A DNA stretch of 64,000 bases from Engraulis encrasicolus (lineage: Eukaryota > Chordata > Actinopteri > Clupeiformes > Engraulidae). The notes under the pieces are model-generated. The model saw only the letters and a list, made by a program, of their open reading frames with translations. It was not told the origin of the DNA and made no database searches. Shown here one piece after another: positions 33,606-45,833 of the stretch. The DNA lies in assembly GCF_034702125.1 (NCBI RefSeq), contig NC_085860.1:55373242-55437241 (forward strand). Reading direction: 5' to 3'. How positions within the stretch are numbered: the first letter of the stretch is position 1; every line of letters starts with the position of its first letter. A program made the position numbers and the translations under genes.

Positions 33606-33930
33606 CAGGGGTGCTCAACTAGAAACTGAAAAGGTCCACTCGCCAAATTTCGTATGTTTCCAGGGTCCAAAAAAGTCGCTACGGACCGATGCAGAAAATA
33701 GCCTCACTCGCTGGCCGCACTGGCCTCTTGCTCACTCACTGAGTTGTCATAGTGATGATACTTTTATTTGTCACAAGACTGGCTTCGCAGAAATACACCT
33801 ATAGATCGCATGGCAGCGAAATCTCATGTATAATTTATACATATTAAATACAGATGGATTTTGTCTTGGTCCGGATGACATTGTGTTTGGGTCCGCATCC
33901 GGACCTGGGTCCGCCAGTTGAGCACCCCTG
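33606..33930. mobile_element. hAT-like MITE, CAGGGGTGCTCAACT ends
   Basis: Ends CAGGGGTGCTCAACTAGAAA and CAGTTGAGCACCCCTG are inverted. Flanks CTTTATAC and CTCTATAC agree at 7 of 8 bases. The subterminal GGTCCG blocks are repeated. It lies in a short pcsk5 intron, about 200 bases upstream of exon 33194-33399 on the transcribed strand. Confidence 0.85.
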
Positions 33931-34355
33931 CTCTATACCTTATTTTATGTGGGTCTCTGGGCCAGCCAACAAGAAAGGCCCCCCGTCCATGTATATATAT
34001 AGTACTGTATACCAGAGAGAGTAGAGAGAGAGAGGTTCCATTGGCCCATTGTTTCCGGGCTCTATTATTGCAAGGGGGGGAGGGGGGAAATCCCCCTTTA
34101 GGCAGACCTAGGCAGACCTAAGGACTGTTCTATTCAATGCTAGGAGTATTATGACACGCCCCTTTAGGCAGACCGGAACCTGGCCATGTTAGGTGCCCAT
34201 AGCAACCTATAATGTTGACATATCTCTCTGTAGTATATACTGTATATAGACCAATGGTAGCACAGAGGCTTTGGCTACAGGGCCTTCTTAGCTTGGGAGG
34301 CCCTTGGGCCTGGGCCCAGTAGTAGGCCCGTGCAGTGATCTGTCCTTGCTCTTAC

Positions 34356-34551
34356 CCTGTGGGGCAGTGGGAGACGCAGAGGTGCAGGAGGCGCAGGTAC
34401 CCGCGGGAGCAGGAGGTGCAGTCTCGCGGGGAGGCGCCGCTGCAGGTGGCACACACGCGGTCGCACGGGGAGCAGAAGCCCAGCTCCACACCGTCCGCCT
34501 CCTCGCTGGCCGGGTAGGAGGCCCCCGGGCACTCGCTCACACAAGAGCCAT
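34356..34551 (-). CDS. pcsk5: pcsk5 exon: furin-like cysteine repeats
   Basis: 196 bp, phase 1 in, phase 2 out. The joined codon makes N-GSCVSECPGASYPASEEADG, followed by VELGFCSPCDRVCATCSGAS, PRDCTSCSRGYLRLLHLCVS and HCPTG. There are ten cysteines and an NGS glycosylation sequon created at the exon junction. The acceptor is CTGCTCTCCACAG, preceded by about 80 bases of (TG)n/(GCGTGC)n on the transcribed strand. The donor is GTAAGA. Confidence 0.9.
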
Positions 34552-34562
34552 CTGTGGAGAGC

Positions 34563-34640
34563 AGGCACGCACGCACACGCACGCACGCACGCGCACACAC
34601 ACACACACACACATGCACACACACACACACACACACACAG
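34563..34640 (+). repeat. (CA)n with CGCA variants, next to a pcsk5 acceptor
   Basis: In the transcript this is a (UG)n-rich tract ending about 12 bases before the 3' splice site of exon 34356-34551, with a short pyrimidine stretch in between. Confidence 0.95.
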
Positions 34641-35441
34641 AATGCAATAAATATATTTCAATCTTTTTTGTGTGTACTTATTGTTCTGTGCTTTTTAAAA
34701 TAAAGAAACTTGTATACATAAACTCAAGATCAGCACACTTCACTGAACACTTTTCACGTTGAGTAACAATGACATTACAATACGATTGTATAATTGTGCT
34801 GGTGCACAACCATTTCACAATTAAAGAGCGGTCTGAAGTTACAATAGCTATTCTACTTCACATTCCATTCTTGTATACATAAACTTAAGATCAGCACACT
34901 TCACTGAACACTTTTTTTTGTTTCACTGCCTTTTTTATGCACACTTTTTGAGTATCAATGACATTACAATACGATTGTATAATTGTGCTGGAGCACAACC
35001 ATTTCACAATTAAAGAGAGGTCTGAAGTTACAATAGCTATTCTGCTGCACATTCCATTCCATTCCATCTGTCTGTCTGTTGTAACTTTGGTTATACAGTA
35101 CAGTACAGCATGTTCCATGTCATACACTGATGTGGATACCACAGCACAAACAGAATGAGGCGTAACTGGTAAAGCGTGTACCGGCAAGATGCCCATGGAC
35201 ATCCTGGAGAGCTCATGTTCAAACATACATATGCACATAAAGACAAACATGCAGATACACACTACTACTAGACAGACACTCGTTTAAAGACAAGCATTCA
35301 TATGCATACACACACATGGACGCACACACACACACACACACTTTTTCCACGTGTGCCATTTATTCACAAGCTTATGCACACTGCATGCACACTGCGTGCA
35401 CACACGCACACACACACACACGCACACGCACACGCACACGC

Positions 35442-35485
<44 letters not shown>

Positions 35486-35623
35486 CAGGTACACTACCAG
35501 CACATACATTTTTTTCACACATTCTCCAGCTCATGCACACAGTGTGCACAGTAAACGCACATACCTGTACATACCCATATTTAGCCAATCACTTTCTACC
35601 AGTATGCTCAACTGGGCTACGTC
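34641..35623. other. pcsk5 intron: local duplication and microsatellite
   Basis: The segment around 34716-34860 is repeated at about 34872-35060 (TTGTATACATAAACT, then AGATCAGCACACTTCACTGA, CAATACGATTGTATAATTGT, and CACAACCATTTCACAATTAA). This gives a tandem duplication of roughly 190 bases. A compound (CA)n/(CGCACA)n microsatellite spans about 35398-35484. Confidence 0.7.
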
Positions 35624-35993
35624 TAGGGCCCGACCGATATGGGTTTTTTTAGGGCCGATACCGATATCGATATTTATGGAAATGGGAGTCCGATAACCGA
35701 TATGTGCAACCGATATAAAGAAATATTGTTCATAATAAAATTTAATGAAATATAAATTTTTATTATAGCCTATATACACATATATTTAGTTATAATAATG
35801 AACTCTCATGGATTCAAAGTGGAGAGAGCAGAATAGAAGATCCATTCAGAACAAAACAGCGGCAAAATTGGCTGTGAAAGTTATACAAACTTATCGGTGG
35901 AAATTTATTGAAAGTATGACCGATACCGATATCCCCAAAAAGATCAATATCGGCCCGATATATCGGTGGGGCCGATATATCGGTCGGGCCTTA
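35624..35993. mobile_element. hAT-like MITE, TAGGGCCCGACCGATA ends
   Basis: It starts TAGGGCCCGACCGATATGGG and ends GATATATCGGTCGGGCCTTA, flanked by an exact 8-bp duplication GCTACGTC (35616-35623 and 35994-36001). A 5' truncated relative lies at 61388-61660, more diverged at its ends but nearly collinear inside. Confidence 0.9.
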
Positions 35994-36077
35994 GCTACGT
36001 CCTCTCCATGTGAGCGTTTGGAGTGCGTGGCACATCCAAGTAATCAGGTGCCGGACAAAACGCGATAAAACAACAAG

Positions 36078-36190
36078 ACAGAAGATCTGCACACTGTTGC
36101 TGCTCCCAGTTTATTGAAGACAACGTTTCAATCAGTCAATCGGTCTTGTGTAAAATAAACTGGGAGCGGCAACAGTGTGCGGATCTTCTT
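36078..36190 (-). mobile_element. Hairpin-armed element with hammerhead-like core
   Basis: Arms 36078-36117 and 36153-36190 are inverted copies containing GATCTGCACACTGTTGCTGC and CTCCCAGTTTATT. On the minus strand the core reads GACCGATTGACTGATTGAAA and continues CGTTGTCTTC. It keeps the GAC..GATTGAAAC half but has lost the CTGACGA half. It belongs to the same structural class as 7530-7640 and 61789-61935. Confidence 0.5.
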
Positions 36191-36424
36191 TCTATGTCCT
36201 GCTTTCTCGTCTCACACAGATGCACACTTGCTCAGGGTTCTAAAACAACACTTTTATATCTTTTGAAAGCAGCGTGCAAATCTTTACCCCCATTTTATCC
36301 CCCATTCTTTTTTGCTCAGGCACCTGATTGAGGCATCTGCTGAAGCCTTAACCTTATTGTTATCAAAAAAAATATCGACCAAGTCTTACTAATAGGCCAT
36401 TTCAGACTCTTTGTAATATTTTTC

Positions 36425-36740
36425 TATTATTATTTAACTTTTGTTGAACTAGGAAAGGTCCTGTTGAGTCACAGCGACTCTTCTATGGAGTCCTCGCCAA
36501 GAGGTAACAAGTAAAACATTTAAAAAAACACAAAGACAGTGGACAAAACGACCAATATACAATAGACAACTAAACAACTAAAACAAGACACATCTCATCA
36601 ACATAACAAAACAACTGACAGTACAGCCATGGACAAGAGACAAGAGAATGTAAGAAGACAAGATTCACATAAATCATAAAATTCACATGAAAGATAAAAC
36701 ATCAACTACACAACAAGAGAACGTCTTATACGTAAATGTT
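36425..36740 (+). mobile_element. Interspersed repeat, GGAGTCCTCGCCAAGA type
   Basis: It contains TATTTAACTTTTGTTGAACT, GGAAAGGTCCTGTTGAGTCA and GGAGTCCTCGCCAAGAGG, then an A-rich region with ACAAAGACAGTGGACAAAAC. The same order is found at 57745-57990. This is probably a non-LTR retrotransposon 3' segment. Confidence 0.55.
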
Positions 36741-37869
36741 GTGAAGATGCAGTTAAACAAAGACTGAAGAGGTCAGTCAATGGGACTCTGTAAGAACAAC
36801 AACAAAAAATGACCTTCATTACTGTACCACAGCTGTATTGGCTGTGCTGCAGGTAACACTCAATTATGAATCAGTAATCGATGTATAATCTTATCTTTAC
36901 GTCAAGGTTTACGATATTGACTCTTCACAGCTGCACACCCTCTCTTCTGTGATAACATTATCTTGCTCAATTATTTTATTGGCCTGATAACCATCACAGA
37001 AATTCCTTTTACTTGGAGGCCAAGGAATGGCGATGTGCAGTGCTGTGCTGGGATCAGAAACCAGCCCGGGCATTGCTGGCCTAGACCAAGCCCTTCAACA
37101 CAGCCCCCTGCTTTTCTACGATATTATGATAAGCTCAGTTCAACGCCCCATGGAAATCAACAGCATCGGCCCCTGATATGAGGGCTGTGAGCTCACCGGT
37201 AAAATGCCCTACATGCAAGATTACCAATCCAGCCGTTGTGATGTGGCTGTGACGGTTGTCGGGGTCCTAAAACAGGTCTAGCTAGGTACAATAGGATTTT
37301 ATAGATACTAGGACATGGCACAATTTGTTTTTTATCAACCTCTTAAAGCACTTTGATCTGCATGTTCTTTTATTGTATCACAACAATGTTCTGTGGGGGA
37401 GTGTCTGGGTAAAGAGCAGGTGTGTGATTTTTTTTTATTACAAAACGAAATCCTACAACCTGAAAATTGCTTGGTTCTTATAACCCTCTTGATTTTATGA
37501 GCTGTATAAGATAAAATAAAGTGTCACTAGTGTCTGATACTGAGCTGCATTTCTCTGAAGTGTGGTAAATGGATAGCATGTGTACTAGTCAGATATGATC
37601 TAATAGTTGATTAATTAGCTTATTATAATCTACATTTACATCTATGATTCATAAATCAAGGTCAATCCCTCAAGTCAAAGGTTAAGATACCTAAGCTGCA
37701 TCGCTCTTCAGCGTGGTAAATGGAGTATAAGATGTTTACAGCTTTTTTTCTGATCGCTAAAGCTCATTTTTTTGTAACTGAAGCTGTTTTTTGGAAAACT
37801 CGTCACACAAATACAACAACCTCGAACCAAATCAGCAACACTGCGTTTACAAAGCCCAACACGGTTTGC
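36741..37869. other. pcsk5 intron, nothing recognised
   Basis: AT-rich intronic DNA. A repeated phrase (AAGCTGCATCGCTCTTCAGC at 37695 and GAGCTGCATTTCTCTGAAGT at 37542) hints at an old local duplication. Confidence 0.3.
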
Positions 37870-39158
37870 TTACAGTTTTTGCCTACTGCTTAAACACTAT
37901 AGGCAGATGCTTAAACCAAAGTAGCATATCGTTAAGTTGTTGGTGCATAACTTAAACACTTATTGCTTGACTTTAAACAAAAGTAAGCATTACACTTTCA
38001 TACCAGTTTAGCAAGGCACTTGCTCCTTTACGCAGCACACAGACTCCAGCTGTCTACACACAATTTCATACACAAGACACTTTGTTCAAAAGTAAAATCT
38101 CAGAGTGTCATTGTGAAAACACATCTGTTAAAAAACAAAACACACTGATGTATGACAAGATTTAGACACAGACAATAAAACACATGCTTTCAAAATTGAA
38201 CACTATTCTGCCATGTTACAAAGTTGCATGCTTTATATTACATTGCATTTGTTTTATTTTGCATTTATTTGTTTTACTTTGATTGCTTGTATGCTAAACA
38301 AGGCGAATAGCACAATGGTACTAAAGTGTAGAATATGGAGTATGGCATTGACTGACTCACGTACATGTACTGTAAAACCTAGCCTGATACATGCCGCCAA
38401 GAGTAGCTAGCCTTTTGTCTTCATCATCACATGTTAGGTAATGTGAACATGATAGTTTGTAGAAATAGTGTCATTTTCAGAACAGGACCAAGCAAGACCA
38501 CTTGAGCAAACTGACTGAACATGATATAATTTTGATGATGTCATGTAGATGTTAGCTGCATAGTGTGTCTGTGAAAATGTATTGTATTTCATGAATACCT
38601 CATACCTCATAACCAAACAAAGTAGCCTATATTGACTGGATTGTCATTACAGCATGTTGACGTAACCCCATATTGATATCATATTTAGATGTTTGAAAAT
38701 TTGTGAATATAACCAATACACACTGTTGTATTTAGAGTGATGTACTGTTTGAGATATATTTTGCTTCGGTTTAATGTCCTGTACTGTAAGGTGCAGTTTT
38801 GTAATGTACAGTATTGAATTTTGGGGTCTTGTGAAAATGCACATTCTGTGAGACTGAATAGACTGCTCCAAAAAGAAAGACTGCTGTGTTTTGTATAAAG
38901 CAGACAACTGTTTTAAAGTTGATCTAATTTGTTTTCTCATTTGGTGCTTTTGTGTGTCTTTTGACATGAAAGTGAGGTTTTGACAAAAGATTGTAAGGTT
39001 TTTATGGCAATGTTTATGCTTTTATAGCAGAGCTTCATGTTGCCATATATGTGATGGGTTTATCTCCAAGTGTTGAGAGTAATTGGCTTGTGTGTAGAGT
39101 TTTGACTCTATGAGCCAAATTTTGCAAATTGTGTGCAAGCAGTCGGCAAAAACTGTAA
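37870..39158. mobile_element. Mariner-like non-autonomous element, CAGTTTTTGCC TIRs
   Basis: TACAGTTTTTGCCTACTGCT at the left is mirrored by AGTCGGCAAAAACTGTA at the right, with TA at both outer edges as expected for Tc1/mariner target duplication. The 1.29-kb length is that of a mariner, but no transposase ORF or DDE motif could be read, so it is decayed or non-autonomous. Confidence 0.55.
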
Positions 39159-40285
39159 CTCTGCACATAGTTGTATAATGAACTGTTTTTGAACCAAATT
39201 GTAAAGCACACATTGCACCAGCCTTTCACTGGCAGTAAAAAATTAAAAACAAACTTTGCCTTTTGGTTGTCCTTGTCAAAGGTTGTGTCATTTCGAGGAG
39301 GTTATAGATGTTTATGAGTGTGTTTCATCATCTGGAAATTGTGTGTAAGGTAGTGAGGCGTGTTCACAGTTAGGCAAAATGAATGCTGTGCAATTTTGGT
39401 TTCAAGTGTGTGTTATAAAATGCAAACTGAGTGCTAACCGTTTTTTTTGCTATCATTTTGGTTAATTAGTTATGGGTTTGTGTATCTGTGTGAAGAGTTA
39501 TGCAATCAGTCAAAGTTACAAGAAAAGTGCTTTAGCAAATAGACTGTAAAAGTCTGTAAAAGTCAGAATTGTGTTGACAATTAACCCTTGTAAGGTGTTT
39601 GTGTTTATATAGAAAACACATTAAAAAAGGAGAAACTCATAGCTCATATTCAATGGGTTGTGTTGGTAACATTTTGGTCACAAATGTGTGTGTTGTAACA
39701 TGCAAACTGAGTGCAAAGCCGTTTTTGTGCTATTCCTTTGGCTAATTTAGTTATGGGTTTGTGTATCTGTGTGAAGAGTTCCGCAAAAGCAGCCAAAGTT
39801 ACAAGAAAAGTGCTTTAAACAGACTGTAAAAGTCTGTCAAAGTCAGATATGACCTGGTAATTGATTGATAATGTTATCTTTACAACAAGCTTTCTGCTTT
39901 TTATTACCTCCGCCAAGGAGGTTATGTTTTCGGCCACTTTGGGTTTTTTCTGTTTGTTTGTCTGTCTGTCAGCAGGATAACTCATAAAGTTCAGATAAGA
40001 TTTTGAGTTTATGAGATTATTGAAAATGACAAAAGGCACATGTGAACCACACCACACTATCTGTGGTGCTGCGCAAAGTTTCGTTTCTCATTTAGCCACT
40101 CACACTATCTAAAACAGGTATCAGACTCAAATTTGAAGCAGGCTAAAATCAAAATCTAGGATGAAGTTGCGAGCAGAATTCAACATTTATTCAAAAATGC
40201 ACAAAATTGTGCATACTATACAATGCACATGTTTAATACGTAAAGCTATAGGGAAGTAACACATTCCCATCATATATGTAAGGGT
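39159..40285. other. pcsk5 intron with a duplicated segment and a CTCCGCC repeat fragment
   Basis: 39440-39565 and 39710-39845 are direct copies (TTATGGGTTTGTGTATCTGT, then GTTACAAGAAAAGTGCTTTA and AGACTGTAAAAGTCTG). A 5' fragment of the CTCCGCCAAGGAGG element lies at about 39903-39990. Confidence 0.6.
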
Positions 40286-40426
40286 TAACGGCCGACGAGG
40301 TGACCGGTTATACAAAATTAATGGCGAGGCGGCGGCTTTGAACTTTGGCGATGCGCGCAGCGCGGAGACAAAGTTGCCTCCGCCAAGCCATTCATTTCTA
40401 TAACCGGTCGACCTTGAAGGCCGTTA
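40286..40426. repeat. GC-rich hairpin, TAACGGCC...GGCCGTTA
   Basis: The outer TAACGGCC is mirrored by GGCCGTTA. Inside, TGACCGGTTATA is mirrored by TATAACCGGTCGA, and GGCGAGGCGGCGG is roughly mirrored by CCTCCGCCAAGCC. It looks like a small foldback element with unusually high GC for this intron. Related phrases occur near 30340 and 40915. Confidence 0.65.
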
Positions 40427-41409
40427 TCCCGCTTATCTGCCGTTATGGTAGGGTACTTTTTTTAATCCATTATTGTCTGTAAAGTTGTAGGAACCATGTT
40501 CTATCAAAATAGAATGTTGCTGTGCGGGCGTCCAACTTGACGCGCCTAGAATCTTTATTTGATAGCCTGCCGACGCTGTGATTATTTAATTTTCCTTTGG
40601 CCCTATAGCCTACCACGGATGGAGTGTCTTAAAAAAACTAAGATTTGCGAAGCATTTTTGCATGCTGAATCGACACATGTCGCATCACACGTCTATTTCC
40701 CCCTGCTGATCATCATAGGCTACATGTCAACTTTGTGCGTAAAAGTGAGAGAGAGAGAGAGAGAGAGAGAGATTCCACTTTCACACGTGTTGCTTCCTCA
40801 CAAGAGGAGAGTAGCCTAATTAAAAAAGGGATGTTTTCGGATCAATAAAAAAGGGAAGGCAGCGGGAAATAGGCCTAGCCTACATTTTAAAAACCATGGG
40901 AGTGGAGCAGACTAGGTGACTCGTTTCGATGGCGAGGCAGGTGCTTGGAATTTCGGTACAGGGTCATCTATCGCTAGCTGTAAATTTGTAGCGCCTCTAT
41001 CAGATGCATGGAGTAGAACTTTTAGGGCGACTGACTTGACAACCAAAAGCGATAGAATTAACGACTGACTCTTGACTTGATAAACAAATGCGATAGAATT
41101 AACGACTGACTCTTGACTTGATAAACAAATGCGATAGAACTAACGACTGGCTTTTGGCCATAGCAACCTGCAGTTTAGAATTAGTAACGGCAGTTCACCT
41201 AACTTGGTCGCACGTTTGACGCCTGACAGGTTATAGGGAATTAGTTGCAACCCCATCAGCCAATCAGAAAAGAGGATTCAGTTGCGTAGGCAGATTCATT
41301 AATATTATCGTATTCTTCAAGGTGCTAGTATGAGCGGTTACACTGGTCTGGACCCACTCATAATTTTTGTGATGTCCAAAATTTCGCCTTCAAGTCTCAA
41401 TGTGACTAC
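40427..41409. other. pcsk5 intron with short tandem triplication
   Basis: A unit close to GCGATAGAATTAACGACTGA followed by CTCTTGACTTGATAAACAAAT occurs about 2.5 times in 41050-41150. A short (GA)n lies at 40748-40772. Nothing else is recognised. Confidence 0.5.
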
Positions 41410-44400
41410 CAGGCTCGTTGCGTTAAGGTAAGCAATGTAGGCTGTTGCCTAGGGCCCCCGAGTAGGTGGGGCCCCCAAGGACGACAGGTTATGTACCCAA
41501 CAGCAATGACGATTTTAAATAGCTTTATAAGGCACTGCCATCTGCAGGGCCGGTTTTTAGCATAGGCCGGCTAGGCGGTCGCCTAGAGCGCCATATGAAG
41601 AAGGGGCGCCGAAATGGCGCTCTCCTATGCGTAATTTTGCGATATGAAGTGTTTTTATGAAGTCGCAATCAACCAAGAGTGGCGAAAGCGCTCCTCACGG
41701 CAAAGCGCCCCTCAGCCAATAGTAATATCTCTTCCAACTGTCTCTGGGAAGTCTGTGAACCAATAAACAGACAGTTCTGAGAAAGGGGGCGGGACGAGTG
41801 ACAGCGTGCGGTCTATTTTGAATTTGGAGACTCACTCGAGAGACAGAGGGGGCAAGCGCAAACAGTAGTGCTGCTCTGCTGGATGGAGATTATTATGTTC
41901 TCATTAAACCACTCATTGCATGATGCAGGAGTTTCAGAGGGTGTTTTGGAACTATGTGATTTAATCAGCAACCGTTTGTGATTATGGAAAGCCTAATAGT
42001 TATGAGGTTACTATTTGGAATTAGAGAGAAAAAGAGCTTTGTTTTTGATCAGAGAAATCGCTAGTTAGCATGCTAACATTAGCCAAGTATGCCAAGCAAT
42101 GAAATCCAGTAAAGTAGCTGTTAGTAGCCTACTCACTACTCACTAACACACACCTGATATCATAATACTTGCTTAGGTTGACAAGCAATGTAAAGTAAGA
42201 CTGGTGCAATGTTTAAAACAATTTTAGCTGCCATATCTCCTTCCATCCACATGTATTACCTGCTTGTTGTAAGCTTAAAAAAACATTAATTTCCAGACCA
42301 GAATGACATAGCCTACATTAATCATGTAACAGAACCATGCACAGCAGACAAGTGAGGCTATTTACTATATTTTGTATATTATGAAATTCAATAGCGTGAC
42401 AGCTCTTCTCCCTTTCTCTCACCCTGTCCCTCCAAACACATAGATAGCCCCCTTCTCATTCTCCTACTCACAAATGCACCACTATTTCCAGTCCAGAAAT
42501 GAAATTGGTTTGGGAGACAGCACAAATGTGTAGCTTATTAAAATTGTTATGCTGCCATGCTTTGTGATGCTGTAGATAGTGTAGATCAATGCAGACCTCC
42601 TTGGTAGGCTTATTGTCTACACATGCATTTTACATGCAAATGTACTGTATCACTCTCCTGGCATTTCAATTTCACGTTACAATTCAAACACATTGATAAC
42701 CTCCCTCTCATCTGGGGTTGGGGGCCCCACCACCATCACATCCAACACACCACACAGTGAAGCTACTTTCATGCGACTCAATCTGATGTGTTGGTCGCCT
42801 GTCAAAAAGAACCACAAATCCATTTGATGAAAAACGGTTATTGTTCTTGATGCTATTTAGTTAAGCTTACTAAGGATATTAGTCTTGTGTTCTGTGAGGT
42901 ATAAGAAAGATTTTTTTTTCTTTCAAAGGTAGGGGGTGGGGGGGTCCGGGGTGGGGGGGGTGGCAGAAATCAAACTCCTAGGGCACCAAATAAGCCAGAA
43001 CCGGCCCTGGTCATCTGTATGAAGGGCTCTGCTGCGAGGGAAGCAACAGCGCCTCTCTAATACCCCCTGCTCGAGGGGGCCCCCTCCCAATAGGTTTGCA
43101 TCAGCGACAGCGTGAAAATGTCAATTGCCTAAACAGCGCAACGACAATTTAGTCAGTCAAAGTACCCCCAGCTGGAGGGGGCCCCCCTTCCAATTGGTTC
43201 AAGCGTCAAAATCCAACGCAAATACAAACTGGAAATCAAGCGACATAATCTCACACTGGATGTTGCGCAGACGCCAGTTTAGCCTACAGTACGCTCTACA
43301 TTTTTGGCTCAAGACAGTTGCTTTTATAATACAAGTTAATTTTGAAGACAACACATTACTCTCAGTACTGCCAAACCACCAAACTGTCCCAGGCCAGTTG
43401 ACATCGCACAGACAGAAAGGAGCTTCATTTACACTTTACAGTGTGTTTTCAAAAACGTCTGTGAAGCATTAATCCACGTGCTGTAACAAGCACTGGGCAA
43501 ACGTCGATTGTTCAGCGCCTTTTCCCGACACGGAACTGTTTTGGATGTGGACAAACGCAAGAAGAAACAAACGAACAATGTAATGCCTATCGGATAACAC
43601 GAGTCACACAAGTGCGTTGAGTGGGATAGCTAAATTGTAGCACAATAGCCTTTCTTGCTATTACTATATGTGGATTACACCTTGGAATTTGGAACCATGA
43701 TTGTGGAAACGCGTGGATTAGGCTACAGTCAGAGGTTGGGATACATTCTGGGATAGGCTACATTCTGCGGTCAAGACAACTCAAGGTAAGGGCACCGGGA
43801 TATTGGTCCCCTATAATTGACACCGTTGTCAACCACGGAGTAACGCAGGTGGTTGTTAACTTGTTCAGTGATCCTTGGTCGCTACAGTAGCCTAGTCGTG
43901 TTTGCTGCGATATTAGGCAACATTTGGATTGTATTGTCAAGTGCGTGATGGATGCAATACGAAAAAAAAATCTCGTCGGGGAGACCCCCATTGGCTTGGT
44001 TACATAGGCTAATTCTTGCTTACCAATATCACATCCCCCCAAACCCCCACTGTGCCTGCTCATTCGTTTCTCAGCCTTGAGTTTCTGGACTGTAGGCCTA
44101 TTGTTTTATGAGTCAATATTTTTCACAAATGGAGCACCCTCGGTTAGATTTTAAAAGTGATTGGAAAGATTAGACCATTCTTTATTTGTGCAATGATCAT
44201 GATTTTCGTGGTAGGGTAAAAAAAAAACCCTGATTGGGCCATATAGGCCTACTTTCATGTGAGAGGTTAAACAACTGAACATTCAATTAGCCTAGGGCCT
44301 ACTTCATGAGAAATGATGAGCCTACTGAATGGAATGGGCTTTATTTGCCCAGGTCTTTCTTCATAAAGTTTCATAAAATGAACTAGGGACTAGTTATCAT

Positions 44401-44741
44401 AACTAGATTGCATTTCCTCACAGAAAATGCTGGTGTACACATATATGCTTGCTTTTTATGCATTCATTGCCCTTCATGCATGTGTTGCCCTAGCCACAAC
44501 ACTGTCTGTAAGGTGACTTGTTTGTTCCTAGGTTTCCATGGATTCTGTGACATTATGTTGTAATGGTAGGCTATGTGACAATGACTGAAGTGCCATCCAA
44601 AAATGGTCTGGCCCATCCGAAACAGCTGCCCCATCAGGTGCACCCCCCCAAACACCCCCCCCCCCCCCAAAAAAAAAAAAATTGCCTAGGGCCCCGACAA
44701 CCCCTTTGCCTAGGGCCCCCAAAATCTTAGAAACGGGCCTG
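41410..44741. mobile_element. Outer hAT-like element, 3.3 kb, carrying a nested hAT-like element
   Basis: The left end is CAGGCTCGTTGCG and the right end AGAAACGGGCCTG. Flanks are an exact 8-bp duplication GTGACTAC (41402-41409 and 44742-44749). Subterminal GCCTAGGGCCCCC blocks occur near both ends. Removing the nested 1465-bp element and its duplication leaves about 1.86 kb. No transposase-like ORF was recognised. Confidence 0.85.
41545..43009 (-). mobile_element. Non-autonomous hAT-like element, copy 2 of the 1.5-kb family
   Basis: It has the ends CAGGGCCGGTTTTTAGC and AGAACCGGCCCTG, with flanks GCCATCTG and GTCATCTG agreeing at 7 of 8 bases. It is very similar to 21147-22654 in the opposite orientation, differing mainly in the length of the C/G tracts near one end. 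Confidence 0.88.
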
Positions 44742-45366
<625 letters not shown>

Positions 45367-45374
45367 GTTGAAGA

Positions 45375-45548
45375 ATGTTCTAGTGTGGGCCTTGCCATGG
45401 CACTCGCCTGCCATGCGGCTGACCCAGGTTCGATTGCCGGCCCGGGTCCTTTGCCGACCCCTCCCTGTCTCTCTCCCAATTCGATTCCTGTCCACCCCTC
45501 ACATTGTCCTATCAAATAAAGTCGAAAAAGACCCAAACTAAATCTTTC
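45375..45548 (+). mobile_element. tRNA-derived SINE, second family
   Basis: Box A/B-like spacing is seen (TGGCACTCGCCTGCCATG and GGTTCGATTGCCGGC). It is followed by GGGTCCTTTGCCGACCCCTC, CCTGTCTCTCTCCCAATTCG and a tail CTATCAAATAAAG. This body is widespread in teleost SINEs. It ends within 40 bases of the donor of exon 45588-45833. Confidence 0.75.
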
Positions 45549-45587
45549 AAAAAAAGAATGTGTCGTCAGTGTGACTGTGAATCTTAC

Positions 45588-45833
45588 TGTGCAGGTGACT
45601 TGGCAGGGCACAGGTGATGCAGTCTGCAGCTCCGGGGCCCCGGCACGACTGGCACTGCCGGTGGCACGACTGGCAGGTGAAGCCGTTGGCGTGCACGAAG
45701 GTCTTTGGCGGGCAGTCGGAGTCGCCCGTCACCCCGCACATGAGCGTGTTGGGGTCCAGAGCCAGCCCCGTGGCACACTGGGAGCAGTGGTTGGCCTCGG
45801 GCCCTGAGCACCGGGCACACGTCTGGTGGCACT
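45588..45833 (-). CDS. pcsk5: pcsk5 exon: furin-like cysteine repeats
   Basis: 246 bp, phase 1 at both ends. The junction codon makes E-CHQTCARCSGPEANHCSQC. The exon continues ATGLALDPNTLMCGVTGDSD, CPPKTFVHANGFTCQSCHRQ, CQSCRGPGAADC and ITCALPSHLH. Thirteen cysteines are present. The acceptor TTTTTTCCCCTTTGGCAG is the best pyrimidine tract of the series, and the donor is GTAAGA. The GDSD stretch is an acidic loop between two repeats. Confidence 0.92.

Noticed and set aside
43125..43472. 115-codon ORF inside the outer hAT-like element
   Set aside because: It starts after a repeat-derived segment and has no transposase motif; most likely chance.
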